From NCBI GenBank assembly GCA_002215645.1, contig NGFI01000004.1, forward strand, positions 371,933 through 435,932: 64,000 nt of DNA. Reading direction: 5' to 3'. Both the position numbers and the translations under genes were made by a program. Source of the stretch: Gemmatimonadetes bacterium 2013_60CM_65_52. GTDB lineage: Bacteria > Gemmatimonadota > Gemmatimonadetes > Gemmatimonadales > Gemmatimonadaceae. Shown here in pieces: positions 19,837 through 28,496 of this stretch; the first letter of the stretch is position 1, and every line of letters begins with the position of its first letter. The notes under the pieces were generated by a model that saw only the letters and a program-made list of their open reading frames with translations, searched no databases and was not told where the DNA came from.

Positions 19837-20924
19837 TGCGCGCGCTTTTCTATCAGTCGTCCGCGCACTGGTCCGGCTCCTCGCGAGCCTTTAGCGCGGC
19901 GGCGCGGGGGCTGGCGGCGCGCGGCGACCCGGTGACCATCGCGTGCCGGGAGAACAGCGGTGCGCACGAGGGATTTCTCGCTGCCGGTCTCGACGTCGTC
20001 GGATTGCCGGCAGGAGAATCCATCGGGGGAGACGCATGGCGACTCCGCGCGGTACTCAAGGAGCGATTCGTCGAGGCAGTGTTTCTTCACACGGAGCGCG
20101 AGCAGCTCGCCGTCGGCTCGGCAATGCGCCTGGCCGAGCGTGGGGCGATCATTCGCCGGATGCGCGTTGGGAGCGCTGCCGCGCTCACGCGCTCCGGCAA
20201 GCTGGCCCAATACATGGCGACGACGCGGCTGCTGTTCTCCACGGAGGAGGATCGCGCTCGGTCGGGCGCGGGCGACCAGGCCTTTCTGGCGCCGCTCGGG
20301 GTGGATGTCTCACGCCTCGAGAACGCGCGCGATGCTTCTCGGGAAGCGCTGCGCATTTCTCCGGACACTCAGCTCATCGTGTGCGCCATCGACAAACGCG
20401 CGGGAACCCGGCTCACCACACCGCTGCGCACGCTCGCACTGCTGGCGGAACGTCATCCGGAGCTGCGGCTCGTCCTCGTGGGTCGCGACGCCGACGCGGA
20501 CGACACCCGAATGCACGCTGCCGCGCTCGGCGTCACGTCGCTGGTGCGCTTTCTCGGCGAGCGACCCGATGTGTCGCAGGTGTGCGCGGCGGCGGACGTC
20601 GGATGGGTCGCTGCGGAGGGCGACGACGGCGCCTTTGCCTGTCTCGATTTCATGTCTGCTCGCGTTCCGATCATCGCGGACCGCTCTCCGGTCGTATCGC
20701 ACTTCGTGCCGGACGGAATCGCCGGTGTGCTGTTGCCGCCGGCCGATCCGAGCGACACCGCTGCCACCGTCGCGCGGTTCCTCGTGGATGCCGACACGCG
20801 GATCGCGATGGGAAAGGCAGGTCATACACGCGCTCGCCGCGACTTTGGCGAGGCGGCGATGATCGATGGTTTCGCTGACGCGGCCAACGCGGCGAGCGAC
20901 CGTACGCTCTGGGCGGCACGGTGA
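19836..20924 (+). CDS. Glycosyltransferase family 4-like protein
   Basis: 362 aa GT-B fold. The N-domain starts MRALFYQSSAHWSGSSRAFSAAARGLAARG, the typical donor-side opening where a glycine-rich loop follows the first strand. The C-domain begins LIVCAIDKRAGTRLTTPLRTLALL and contains LRLVLVGRDAD and VRFLGERPDVSQVCAAADVGWVAAE. The usual EGFG-type nucleotide-sugar motif is altered to DGAFACLDFMSARVPII. It probably adds a sugar to the envelope lipid handled by the neighbouring exporter. Overlaps: TGATG with the exporter upstream, GTGA with the acyltransferase downstream. Confidence 0.85.
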   Translation: MRALFYQSSAHWSGSSRAFSAAARGLAARGDPVTIACRENSGAHEGFLAAGLDVVGLPAGESIGGDAWRLRAVLKERFVEAVFLHTEREQLAVGSAMRLAERGAIIRRMRVGSAAALTRSGKLAQYMATTRLLFSTEEDRARSGAGDQAFLAPLGVDVSRLENARDASREALRISPDTQLIVCAIDKRAGTRLTTPLRTLALLAERHPELRLVLVGRDADADDTRMHAAALGVTSLVRFLGERPDVSQVCAAADVGWVAAEGDDGAFACLDFMSARVPIIADRSPVVSHFVPDGIAGVLLPPADPSDTAATVARFLVDADTRIAMGKAGHTRARRDFGEAAMIDGFADAANAASDRTLWAAR

Positions 20925-21844
20925 AGGGAACGGTCGTCGCGCACTACGCGGAGTACTATGGGCTGCGCGGCGCCGTCGCGCTGATGAAACGCATGAGCCT
21001 CCGTCGCGCCGGCGACGTCGGCGAATGGATCGGCCGGCTTGGCTACTCTCCGTTTGCCGTGCGCCGCGCCGTCGTGGAGCGGCAGATCGGCGCCGCGTTT
21101 CCCGGACTCGCCGAGCCGGAGGTGAAGCGCATCGCGCGGGAATCGTACGCGCATCTCGGGCGCACGACGATCGAGACGGCACTGCTGCCTGCGTGCTCGC
21201 GCGAAGAAGTTCTCGATCTCGTGGATTACGTGGAGGGATGGGACGTTCTCGAGCGCGCGCGTGCCGAGGGCCGCGGCGTGATGATCGTGAGCGGCCATCT
21301 GGGCAACTGGGAGCTCGGCGGGTCGTATCTCGCCGCACGCGGCCTCGCACTCGAGGCGGTTGCGCGGCGTATGCAGAATCCGCTGTTCGACCGCTATCTC
21401 ACCCAGACGCGCGCCCGCATCGGCATGTCCGTCATTCACGACGCGGATGCGGTGCGCCGCGTCCCGCGCGCGATGAAGGAGGGGCACGGCGTTGCGTTTC
21501 TCGTAGACCAGGGCGCTGTCGGGCTCGCCTCCACCTGGGTTCCCTTTTTCGGACGGTATGCCAAGACGCCGCGCGGGCCGGCGGTTTTTGCACTGCGCCT
21601 CCGGGCTCCGTTGATTTTCGCCACCGCCGTGCGGAACCCCGCGGGCACGTTCTCGATACGCCTCGAGGAAGTGCCGGTGCGGCGCACTGATGATCTGGAA
21701 GCGGATGTCGATGCGATCGTGGCCGCCTACACGAGCGCGCTCGAGCGCGCCATCCGGCGCCACCCCGAGCAATACTTCTGGCATCATCGTCGCTGGAAGC
21801 ACCAGCGTCCCGGTACGCCATCCGAGCTTGGAGATCCTTCATGA
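20921..21844 (+). CDS. LpxL/HtrB-family lipid A acyltransferase-like protein
   Basis: 307 aa. The GTG at 20921 overlaps the previous stop. SGHLGNWELGG (about residues 125-135) is the catalytic H-x4-E motif of the family, FLVDQGA and WVPFFGR follow, and the C-terminus has YFWHHRRWKHQRP, the family's conserved R-W-K block. LpxL enzymes put secondary acyl chains on lipid A or related lipids at the inner membrane. The first helix is less hydrophobic than in E. coli LpxL. Placed beside an MsbA-type exporter and a glycosyltransferase, it points to assembly of an outer-membrane lipid. Confidence 0.88.
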   Translation: MKGTVVAHYAEYYGLRGAVALMKRMSLRRAGDVGEWIGRLGYSPFAVRRAVVERQIGAAFPGLAEPEVKRIARESYAHLGRTTIETALLPACSREEVLDLVDYVEGWDVLERARAEGRGVMIVSGHLGNWELGGSYLAARGLALEAVARRMQNPLFDRYLTQTRARIGMSVIHDADAVRRVPRAMKEGHGVAFLVDQGAVGLASTWVPFFGRYAKTPRGPAVFALRLRAPLIFATAVRNPAGTFSIRLEEVPVRRTDDLEADVDAIVAAYTSALERAIRRHPEQYFWHHRRWKHQRPGTPSELGDPS

Positions 21845-22719
21845 ACGAGCGGGCAAAGCGCGCGCTTCGCGCCGACCGGCGCGCCTGGTTCGGGGCGGGC
21901 GTCGTGGTGCTCATCGTCCTGCTCGCGCTGCTTGCACCGGCCGTCTCCCGGCACGATCCGCTGCGCATCGATCTCGTGCATCAGTTACAAGCCCCGTCGC
22001 CTTCACACTGGTTGGGCACCGACATTCAGGGTCGCGACGTCTGGGCACGCCTCGTCTACGGCGCGCGCGTCTCGCTCTCGGCCGGCATCGTCTCGCAATC
22101 CATCGCCCTGCTGATCGGCCTCACGATGGGACTGATGGCCGGATACCGCGGCGGCTGGATCGACGAAGTCGTCATGCGCCTCGCTGACGTCACGCTCGCG
22201 TTTCCCACCTTGCTGCTGCTCATCGCCATGGCGGCCGCCCTACAGCCATCGCTCGGCGTCGTCTTTCTGACGATCGGACTTGTCGGCTGGGCCGGCATGG
22301 CACGCCTCGTCCGGGGCCAGGTGCTCGTGGTGCGTGAGTTCGAATTCGTACAGGCATCGAAGGCGCTCGGCGCGCGCGACGTGTCCGTGGTGCTGCACCA
22401 CGTGCTGCCCAACGTGCTCGCACCGATCCTCATCGCGGCCACGCTTGGCGTCGCCGCGGCGATCATGGCGGAATCCTCCCTCTCGTTCCTCGGTCTCGGC
22501 GTGCAGCCGCCGACGCCGAGCTGGGGCTCCATGATCGCCGACGGCCGCGACCTGAATCAGTTGCGGTACGCGCCATGGACGTCGCTCGCGCCTGGTCTCG
22601 CCATTGGCGCGGCGGTACTCGGCTTCAACCTCCTCGGCGATGCCTTACGCGATGCGCTCGATCCGCGCCACGCGGCGAAGAGCGGCGTCATCGACGCTCC
22701 TCCGTCGGCGCGGACATAG
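21841..22719 (+). CDS. DppC/OppC-type ABC transporter permease
   Basis: 292 aa. The ATG at 21841 overlaps the acyltransferase stop. After an N-terminal helix, PSPSHWLGTDIQGRDVWARLVYGARVSLSAGI is the hallmark of the DppC/OppC subgroup (HxxGTDxxGRDxxSR). Five further helices follow, with the ATPase-docking EAA-like loop FVQASKALGARDVSVVLHHVLPNV and the terminal PPTPSWGSMIADGR. It would form half of a peptide or nickel importer channel. No DppB, binding protein or ATPase gene is adjacent, so partners must be encoded elsewhere, or the gene has been recruited into this lipid operon. Confidence 0.9.
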   Translation: MNERAKRALRADRRAWFGAGVVVLIVLLALLAPAVSRHDPLRIDLVHQLQAPSPSHWLGTDIQGRDVWARLVYGARVSLSAGIVSQSIALLIGLTMGLMAGYRGGWIDEVVMRLADVTLAFPTLLLLIAMAAALQPSLGVVFLTIGLVGWAGMARLVRGQVLVVREFEFVQASKALGARDVSVVLHHVLPNVLAPILIAATLGVAAAIMAESSLSFLGLGVQPPTPSWGSMIADGRDLNQLRYAPWTSLAPGLAIGAAVLGFNLLGDALRDALDPRHAAKSGVIDAPPSART

Positions 22720-22720
22720 G

Positions 22721-23863
22721 GTGACGCTCGACGTCGCGCGTATCCGGCGCGCGGAGTTTCCGTGGATGGATGCGCGCGCCGAGGTCTACATGAACGCCGC
22801 GAGCACAGGGCCGTCTCCGGTGCGGTCCATCGCCGCGCAGCGCGAGTTCATCGAGCGTCGCGCCGCGCCGCACACGGTGGACTACGAGGACCAATTCGGG
22901 ACGCTGGCGCGCTGTCGCGACCTCGTCGCGTCGCTCCTCAATGCGCGCACCTCCGAGATCGCGATGGCGACGAACACCGGCGCGGGAATCAACCTGGCCG
23001 CGTGGGGTCTTCCCCTCGGTCGTGGCGACACGATGGTTGTTCCCGATGGAGAGTTTCCCGCCAACATGTATCCGTGGCTCGGCGCTTCGAGAGCAAGGGG
23101 CTTCGATGTTTGCGTCGTGCCGCTGCGCAACGGCCTGCTCGACGAAGACGCCCTCCTTTCCGCGCTCGACGGCCGCGGCGTGAAGGCGTTATCCGTCTCG
23201 TGGACGAGCTTCGCGAGCGGTGACGTCGCGGACCTCGCAACCCTGGGGGCAGCGTGTCAGGCGCGCGACATCGTCTTCGTCGTGGATGGCATTCAGGGCC
23301 TCGGCCCGCTTACGCTCGACGTCGCGAAGGTGAAGGTGGACATCCTTGCGTGCGGTGCGCAGAAATGGTTGCTGTCACCCTGGGGCTCGGGTTTCACGTT
23401 TGTGCGACGCGAATTGCTGGACGTCATCACGCCGCAACCCGTGAGCTGGATGGCCGTGCGCGGCTCCGACGACTTCTCGCGGCTCGTCGACTATGAGCTC
23501 GCGTGGCGCGACGACGCGCGTCGTTTCGAGCAGGTGACGCTCGCTTACCAGGACTTTGCGGGGATGGCCGCGAGTCTCGAGCTGCTGGCCGAGCTTGGCA
23601 AGGAGAACGTGGCTGCGCATGTCGCGACGTGTACCCGTGCACTTCTGTCGGGAGCGGCCGAGCGAGGTGTCGAGTGCGTCACGTCCATCGAGCGGCACGC
23701 GGGAATCGCATCCGTGCGGCCGCGCGACGCGGAGCAGGCGAGTGCACGCCTCGGTGCGCGCGGCGTCATCCATTCGCTGCGCGAAGGGACGATCCGGCTC
23801 TCCCCGTACTGCTATACGACCGACGCCGACGTCGAGGCGACGCTCGACGCGCTCGCCGACTAA
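22721..23863 (+). CDS. Class V aminotransferase (cysteine desulfurase/isopenicillin-epimerase fold)
   Basis: 380 aa from the GTG at 22721, one base after the permease stop; the open frame extends upstream only through the permease gene. YMNAASTGPSPV, AMATNTGAGINLAAWGL, then FVVDGIQGLGPLTLDVAKV with ACGAQKWLLSPWGSGF show the PLP-binding Asp/Gln and the Schiff-base Lys (in QKW) of the class V family. No conserved catalytic Cys loop of desulfurases is visible before the C-domain, so a lyase, epimerase or aminotransferase is more likely. It is the last gene of the PorX-like operon and runs convergently into tyrS. Confidence 0.88.
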   Translation: MTLDVARIRRAEFPWMDARAEVYMNAASTGPSPVRSIAAQREFIERRAAPHTVDYEDQFGTLARCRDLVASLLNARTSEIAMATNTGAGINLAAWGLPLGRGDTMVVPDGEFPANMYPWLGASRARGFDVCVVPLRNGLLDEDALLSALDGRGVKALSVSWTSFASGDVADLATLGAACQARDIVFVVDGIQGLGPLTLDVAKVKVDILACGAQKWLLSPWGSGFTFVRRELLDVITPQPVSWMAVRGSDDFSRLVDYELAWRDDARRFEQVTLAYQDFAGMAASLELLAELGKENVAAHVATCTRALLSGAAERGVECVTSIERHAGIASVRPRDAEQASARLGARGVIHSLREGTIRLSPYCYTTDADVEATLDALAD

Positions 23864-23881
23864 CGCCGCGGCTGCAGCTTG

Positions 23882-25174
23882 CTAGGCGCGCACGCGCAGG
23901 AGCGCGAAGTCCCGCTTGCCCTTTCCAACGACGATGTGCTGGCCGCTCAGCAGCGTACCGGCTGAAGGGAGGTGACGATCGGCCGCGCCGAGTTTTTGCT
24001 TGTTGATGCTGACCGCACCCTGCTCGAGCAGACGCTTGGCCGCTCCGTTGGAGGCTGCGAGCTCTGACGCGGTGAGCAGCTTGAGGACGTCGAAGGTGGA
24101 TGCATCGCCGTCGCTCGCGAGCGCGTCCAGCGTCACTTCATGAAACGGTGCCTCGGAGCGCAACATTAGAAACGCGTCGTCGCTGAGCTCGCGCGGATCC
24201 AGGCCGCCGAAGAAGAACGTCGTCACCTGCTCGGCGGCGTGCAGGGCGGGCTCGCCATGGACGCGGCGCGTTACGTCGCGCGCCAGCGTGCGCTGTGCGA
24301 CGCGTTGCTCCGGTGCGCTCTCCACTCCCGCTTCGAGCGTCCTGATCTCCTCATGGCCCAGAAGCGTGAAGAATCGCAGGAAGCGACCGACGTCGCTGTC
24401 CTCGGTCGCGAGCCAGAACTGGTAGAACGCGTACGGCGACGTGCGTGCTGCGTCGAGCCAGACAGCTCCGGCCTCCGTCTTTCCAAACTTGGTGCCCGAC
24501 GTGCTGGTCACGAGCGGAACAGTCAGGCCGTGCGCCTCCGCGCCTTCCACGCGTCGAATCAGCTCGATGCCCGCCGTGATGTTGCCCCACTGGTCGCTGC
24601 CGCCGAGCTGCAGCGCAACGCCATCCCGGCGATGGAGCTCCAGGAAGTCGTACGCCTGCAGCAGCATGTAGGAGAATTCCGTGAATGAGAGGCCGGCGTC
24701 CATTCGCGAGCGAACGGACTCCTTCTGGAGCATGTAATTCACCGTGAAGTGCTTGCCCGTATCACGCAGGAACTCCACGAGATTCAGCGTTGACAGCCAC
24801 TCGGCATTGTCCCGCATGCGCGCGCCAGCCGGACCCGAGAAGTCGAGAAAGTGCTCGAGCTGGGCGCGAATGGACGCCGTGTTTGCTGCGACGAGCTCCG
24901 GCGTGAGCAGCTGACGCTCCGCCGTCTTGCCACTCGGATCGCCGATCATGCCGGTGCCGCCGCCCACCAGCGCCACCGGCCGGTGTCCGTGCCGCTGCAA
25001 GTGCACGAGCAGCATGATGACGAGCAGGCTTCCCACGTGGAGACTGCTGCCAGTGGGATCGAAGCCGATGTAGGCGGAGATGCGATCGCCCGCGAGCAAT
25101 GCGGGCACTCCGTCTGTTCGCTGATAGACGAGTCCCCGCCACTCCAGCTCTTCCAGCACGCCGGTCGTCGACAT
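23882..25174 (-). CDS. tyrS: Tyrosyl-tRNA synthetase
   Basis: 430 aa class I synthetase that charges tRNA-Tyr. The HIGH-type motif is HVGS in GFDPTGSSLHVGSLL, the tyrosine pocket is seen in LQAYDF and LGGSDQWGNI, and the KMSKS equivalent is KFGKT. The C-terminal S4 RNA-binding domain begins near residue 360 (ASNGAAKRLLEQGAVSINKQKL). The KFGKT type and length place it with the TyrRS found in E. coli and Bacillus. It is monocistronic, between a convergent operon and a divergent penicillin-binding protein gene 167 bases away. Confidence 0.97.
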   Translation of the reverse strand: MSTTGVLEELEWRGLVYQRTDGVPALLAGDRISAYIGFDPTGSSLHVGSLLVIMLLVHLQRHGHRPVALVGGGTGMIGDPSGKTAERQLLTPELVAANTASIRAQLEHFLDFSGPAGARMRDNAEWLSTLNLVEFLRDTGKHFTVNYMLQKESVRSRMDAGLSFTEFSYMLLQAYDFLELHRRDGVALQLGGSDQWGNITAGIELIRRVEGAEAHGLTVPLVTSTSGTKFGKTEAGAVWLDAARTSPYAFYQFWLATEDSDVGRFLRFFTLLGHEEIRTLEAGVESAPEQRVAQRTLARDVTRRVHGEPALHAAEQVTTFFFGGLDPRELSDDAFLMLRSEAPFHEVTLDALASDGDASTFDVLKLLTASELAASNGAAKRLLEQGAVSINKQKLGAADRHLPSAGTLLSGQHIVVGKGKRDFALLRVRA

Positions 25175-25341
25175 GGCACAAAACTAGACGCGTGGCGGGG
25201 TGCTTGTCAGCGGACGCGGCCGGATTTCGTCCTCCGATCGGAGCGCCGCGCCCGTGATGCGTCGCTCGCTGCCGAAGGTTAACCTTCGCGCGGGAGGCGA
25301 ACGGCGCAGGCCGTCCGCGCTCCGTTCACTTCCTGAAATCG

Positions 25342-27735
25342 ATGGACTATCCGTTCTCGAAGAACTTCCGGCGGCGACATCCGAAGTTGTCGCGCGGCCT
25401 CGGTGTTGGACTGACATTTGTCGGCGCGTTCGTCGTGGGATTTGCGTACGCGAGCTGGGCGCTCGTCTGTCGGGCCGGTGCATGTCCCTCGGTGGACGTG
25501 CTCGACGAATACCAGCCGCGGCAGACGTCCAAGCTCTACGCCGCGGATGGGCGTTTCATCGCCGAGCTCGGTCTCGAGCGTCGAACGGTCCTCAAGCTGA
25601 GCGACATTCCGCCCGTCGTCCGCAACGCGTTCATCATGACGGAGGACAAGCGGTTCTATAAACACAAGGGCGTCGACTTCTATCGCATTCCCGGTGCGCT
25701 GTGGGCCGACGTCCGGCGGAGGAGTTTCGCCGAGGGCTTCTCGACCATCACGATGCAGCTTGCGCGCAACATCTTTCCGGAGCGTCTCACCCGCGAGAAG
25801 TCGCTCGTGCGAAAGCTCAAGGAGGCGAAGATCGCGCGCGCCATCGAATCGAAGTACCCCAAGGACAAGATCCTCGAGCTCTATCTGAATCAGATCTCGC
25901 TCGGCAACGGATCGTTCGGTGTGGAGACAGCCGCGCAGCGGTACTTCGGCAAGTCGGCCAGAGATCTGAATCTCGCGGAAGCAGCGATGCTCGCCGGACT
26001 CCCGAAGGCGCCCGAGCGCTACAATCCGCGTCGCTTTCCGGATCGCGCCATCCAGCGCCGCAACACGGTCATTCAGATCATGCGCGACCAGGGGGCCATC
26101 AGCGACGCCGATGCCAGTCTGGCCAGCGCATATCCGCTCCAGCTCGCGCGCCGGTCGGAAGCGGGCGACGTCGCGCCCTATTTCGTGGAGTGGGTTCGCG
26201 TGCAGCTCGAGAACCAGTTTGGACAACGCTTGTACGAGCAGGGCCTCAAGGTGTACACGACGCTCGACGTGGACCTCCAGTCCGCGGCCGAACGTGCGCT
26301 GGAGAATCAGCTTCGCGCCATCGAGTCCGGCCGCTTTGGCGCATACAACCATACGTCCTTCGAGAGCTACCTCTCGCGCGCGTCCGAGCGTGAGGGAGGT
26401 CCCGGTGCGGCAAACTCGCCGTATCTCCAGGGCGCGTTCGTCGCCATGGATCCGCGCACGGGGGCGGTGCGCGCACTCGTCGGAGGTCGCGACTTCGACG
26501 ACTCGAAGTTCAATCGTGCCACGCAGGCACTCCGGCAGCCCGGCTCCACCTTCAAGCCGATCGTGTACGCCGACGCCGTGCAGAACGGGCGGCCGCCCAG
26601 CTACATCGTGGACGACTCTCCCGTGTCCGTTCCTTTGGCCGGAGGAGGCGCGTGGACGCCGCAGAACTACGATGGGAAGTTCGACGGACCCATGCCGATG
26701 CGGCGCGGCCTCTACCAATCGCGCAACATCATCGCGATCAAGGTCGGTATGGAGCTCGGCGAGCAGAGCGTCGTCGACATGGCGCGCAAGTTCGGGCTCA
26801 CCACGCCGATTCCACCCTATCCCTCCATCCACATCGGCGCCGCCGACGTCTATCCCATCGAGCTGGTTTCCGCCTACTCCGCGTTCGCCGCGCTTGGCAC
26901 GCGCGCACAGGCCACTCCAATCGTTCGCGTGGAGAACGCAAAGGGTGACGTCCTCTGGGAGCCCACCGTGAATCGCGCGCCGGTCATGTCGCAGGAGGAA
27001 GCGTGGATCATGGTGAGCATGATGAAGGACGTCGTGCGGCGGGGAACGGCAGCGAGCTCGGTAGGGAGTCAGTTCCCCTATCCGGCGGGCGGTAAGACGG
27101 GCACTACGAACGAAGGCGCCGACGTCTGGTTCATCGGCTACACGTCCGACCTCGTGGCCGGCGTGTGGATGGGTCTGGACCGGCCGCAGAAGATCAAGGG
27201 CAATGCGCAGGGCGGAGTGCTCGCTGCGCCGGCGTGGACCGCCTTCATGCGCGAGGTCTATCGTCTGAAGCCGGCGCCGCAAGACTGGCCCAAGCCCGAG
27301 GGCATCATCACGCGCGAAGTGGATCCGCTGACCGGAATGCTCGCCGGTCCGGGGTGTCCCGGCTACACCGAGTTTTTCATCGCGGGCACCGAACCCGTTC
27401 AGACGTGCATACCGACGATGGCAACGCCGGGCGCCGGCGCGCCGGGCGTCGATACCTCGTTCGGATTTCCACCTGTTGGCTCTCCGCCGCCGGCAACTCC
27501 ACCTTCGGACACCAGTCGTCGGCGCACGGACTCTACCATCTTCTCTCGGCCACCAACCGGCTCGCCTGGCACCGTGGTGATTCCCGGTGCGACACCGCTA
27601 CCGCGTCCGTCGCGACCCATACGTGCTAACGCCAGAGATTCGACGCGCCCAGCGGCCGACAGTGCCCGCGCGCGCCGCGACTCGACCCGCTCGCCGCGCG
27701 ACACCGCGAACCCGTTCAAGATTCCTCCAGCGTGA
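25342..27735 (+). CDS. Class A penicillin-binding protein (PBP1A type)
   Basis: 797 aa bifunctional peptidoglycan synthase. One membrane anchor (residues about 20-40) is followed by the GT51 glycosyltransferase domain, with catalytic Glu 101 in TEDKRFYKHKGVD and later ITMQLARN and LYLNQISLGNGSFGVE. The transpeptidase domain has S402-T-F-K405, S460-R-N462 and K585-T-G. The tail of about 110 residues is Pro/Thr/Ser/Arg-rich and probably disordered. It polymerises and cross-links glycan strands on the outer face of the inner membrane. GTGA overlap joins it to the following PHP gene. Confidence 0.96.
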   Translation: MDYPFSKNFRRRHPKLSRGLGVGLTFVGAFVVGFAYASWALVCRAGACPSVDVLDEYQPRQTSKLYAADGRFIAELGLERRTVLKLSDIPPVVRNAFIMTEDKRFYKHKGVDFYRIPGALWADVRRRSFAEGFSTITMQLARNIFPERLTREKSLVRKLKEAKIARAIESKYPKDKILELYLNQISLGNGSFGVETAAQRYFGKSARDLNLAEAAMLAGLPKAPERYNPRRFPDRAIQRRNTVIQIMRDQGAISDADASLASAYPLQLARRSEAGDVAPYFVEWVRVQLENQFGQRLYEQGLKVYTTLDVDLQSAAERALENQLRAIESGRFGAYNHTSFESYLSRASEREGGPGAANSPYLQGAFVAMDPRTGAVRALVGGRDFDDSKFNRATQALRQPGSTFKPIVYADAVQNGRPPSYIVDDSPVSVPLAGGGAWTPQNYDGKFDGPMPMRRGLYQSRNIIAIKVGMELGEQSVVDMARKFGLTTPIPPYPSIHIGAADVYPIELVSAYSAFAALGTRAQATPIVRVENAKGDVLWEPTVNRAPVMSQEEAWIMVSMMKDVVRRGTAASSVGSQFPYPAGGKTGTTNEGADVWFIGYTSDLVAGVWMGLDRPQKIKGNAQGGVLAAPAWTAFMREVYRLKPAPQDWPKPEGIITREVDPLTGMLAGPGCPGYTEFFIAGTEPVQTCIPTMATPGAGAPGVDTSFGFPPVGSPPPATPPSDTSRRRTDSTIFSRPPTGSPGTVVIPGATPLPRPSRPIRANARDSTRPAADSARARRDSTRSPRDTANPFKIPPA

Positions 27736-28496
27736 ACCACTGGCTTCCGACGGACTGTCACGCCCACTCCACGCACTCCGATGGCGCGCTGCGTGTCGAG
27801 GAAGTCGTAGCGCGCGGTGAAGCGCTCGGCGTACGGCCCAGCGTATCGGATCACATCTCACGAGACGCACCGACGTCACTGGATTCCGTGGAGCGCGTCG
27901 AGGCCTACCTGGATGACCTCGACCAGTACGACGTGCTTCGCGGCGGAGAGTTCTGCTGGCACGATGTGCTGTGGCGGGAGCTTCCGGCAAACGTCGTGCG
28001 CCGCTTCACGCACCGCCTCGGATCGCTCCATGCCATTCCTTTGGCCGGCGGCCAGCTCTGCCGCGCGTTCGTGTCCGCGCTGCCCGAGGGCGTGAGCCCC
28101 GACGCGTACGTTGCCGCGCACGTCGATGCGCTCGAACAGCTCGCGCGCGAAATGCCGGTGGACATTCTTGCGCACCCCACGCTGATCCCGCCGCCGCTCC
28201 GTACGATGGATCCGCACGAGCTTTGGACCGAGGCGCGCGAGGAACGAATGATCCAGGCCCTGCGGGCCGCCGGTGTCGCGTTCGAGGTATCCGCGCGCTA
28301 CCCGCCACATGAACGGATTGTCCGTCGCGCGGCGGATGCCGGCGTGCGGCTCTCATTGGGCTCCGATGGACACTCGAAGGCGCAGGTCGCCAACGTCGCG
28401 GCACCGCTCGCGCTTGCACGATCGCTGGGTGTCCCCGATGAGGCACTGTTCGATCCTGTGCGGCACGGCTCGCGCACCGGAGCGTTCGACGTGTGA
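27732..28496 (+). CDS. PHP-domain metal-dependent phosphoesterase-like protein
   Basis: 254 aa. The GTG at 27732 overlaps the PBP stop. DCHAHSTHSDGAL at residues 8-20 gives the first His cluster of the PHP fold; SVSDHISRD, DILAHP and LGSDGHSKAQV supply further metal ligands. The size and order resemble histidinol-phosphatase (HisJ-like) and other PHP hydrolases, which remove phosphate using two or three metal ions. The substrate is uncertain. It lies in a three-gene unit between PBP1A and an amidohydrolase, with overlapping stops and starts at both ends. Confidence 0.85.
   Translation: MNHWLPTDCHAHSTHSDGALRVEEVVARGEALGVRPSVSDHISRDAPTSLDSVERVEAYLDDLDQYDVLRGGEFCWHDVLWRELPANVVRRFTHRLGSLHAIPLAGGQLCRAFVSALPEGVSPDAYVAAHVDALEQLAREMPVDILAHPTLIPPPLRTMDPHELWTEAREERMIQALRAAGVAFEVSARYPPHERIVRRAADAGVRLSLGSDGHSKAQVANVAAPLALARSLGVPDEALFDPVRHGSRTGAFDV

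Noticed and set aside
25279-27282. 667-aa frame on the minus strand
   Set aside because: Antisense to the PBP1A gene, which shows all active-site motifs; the minus frame has a shadow-type composition.
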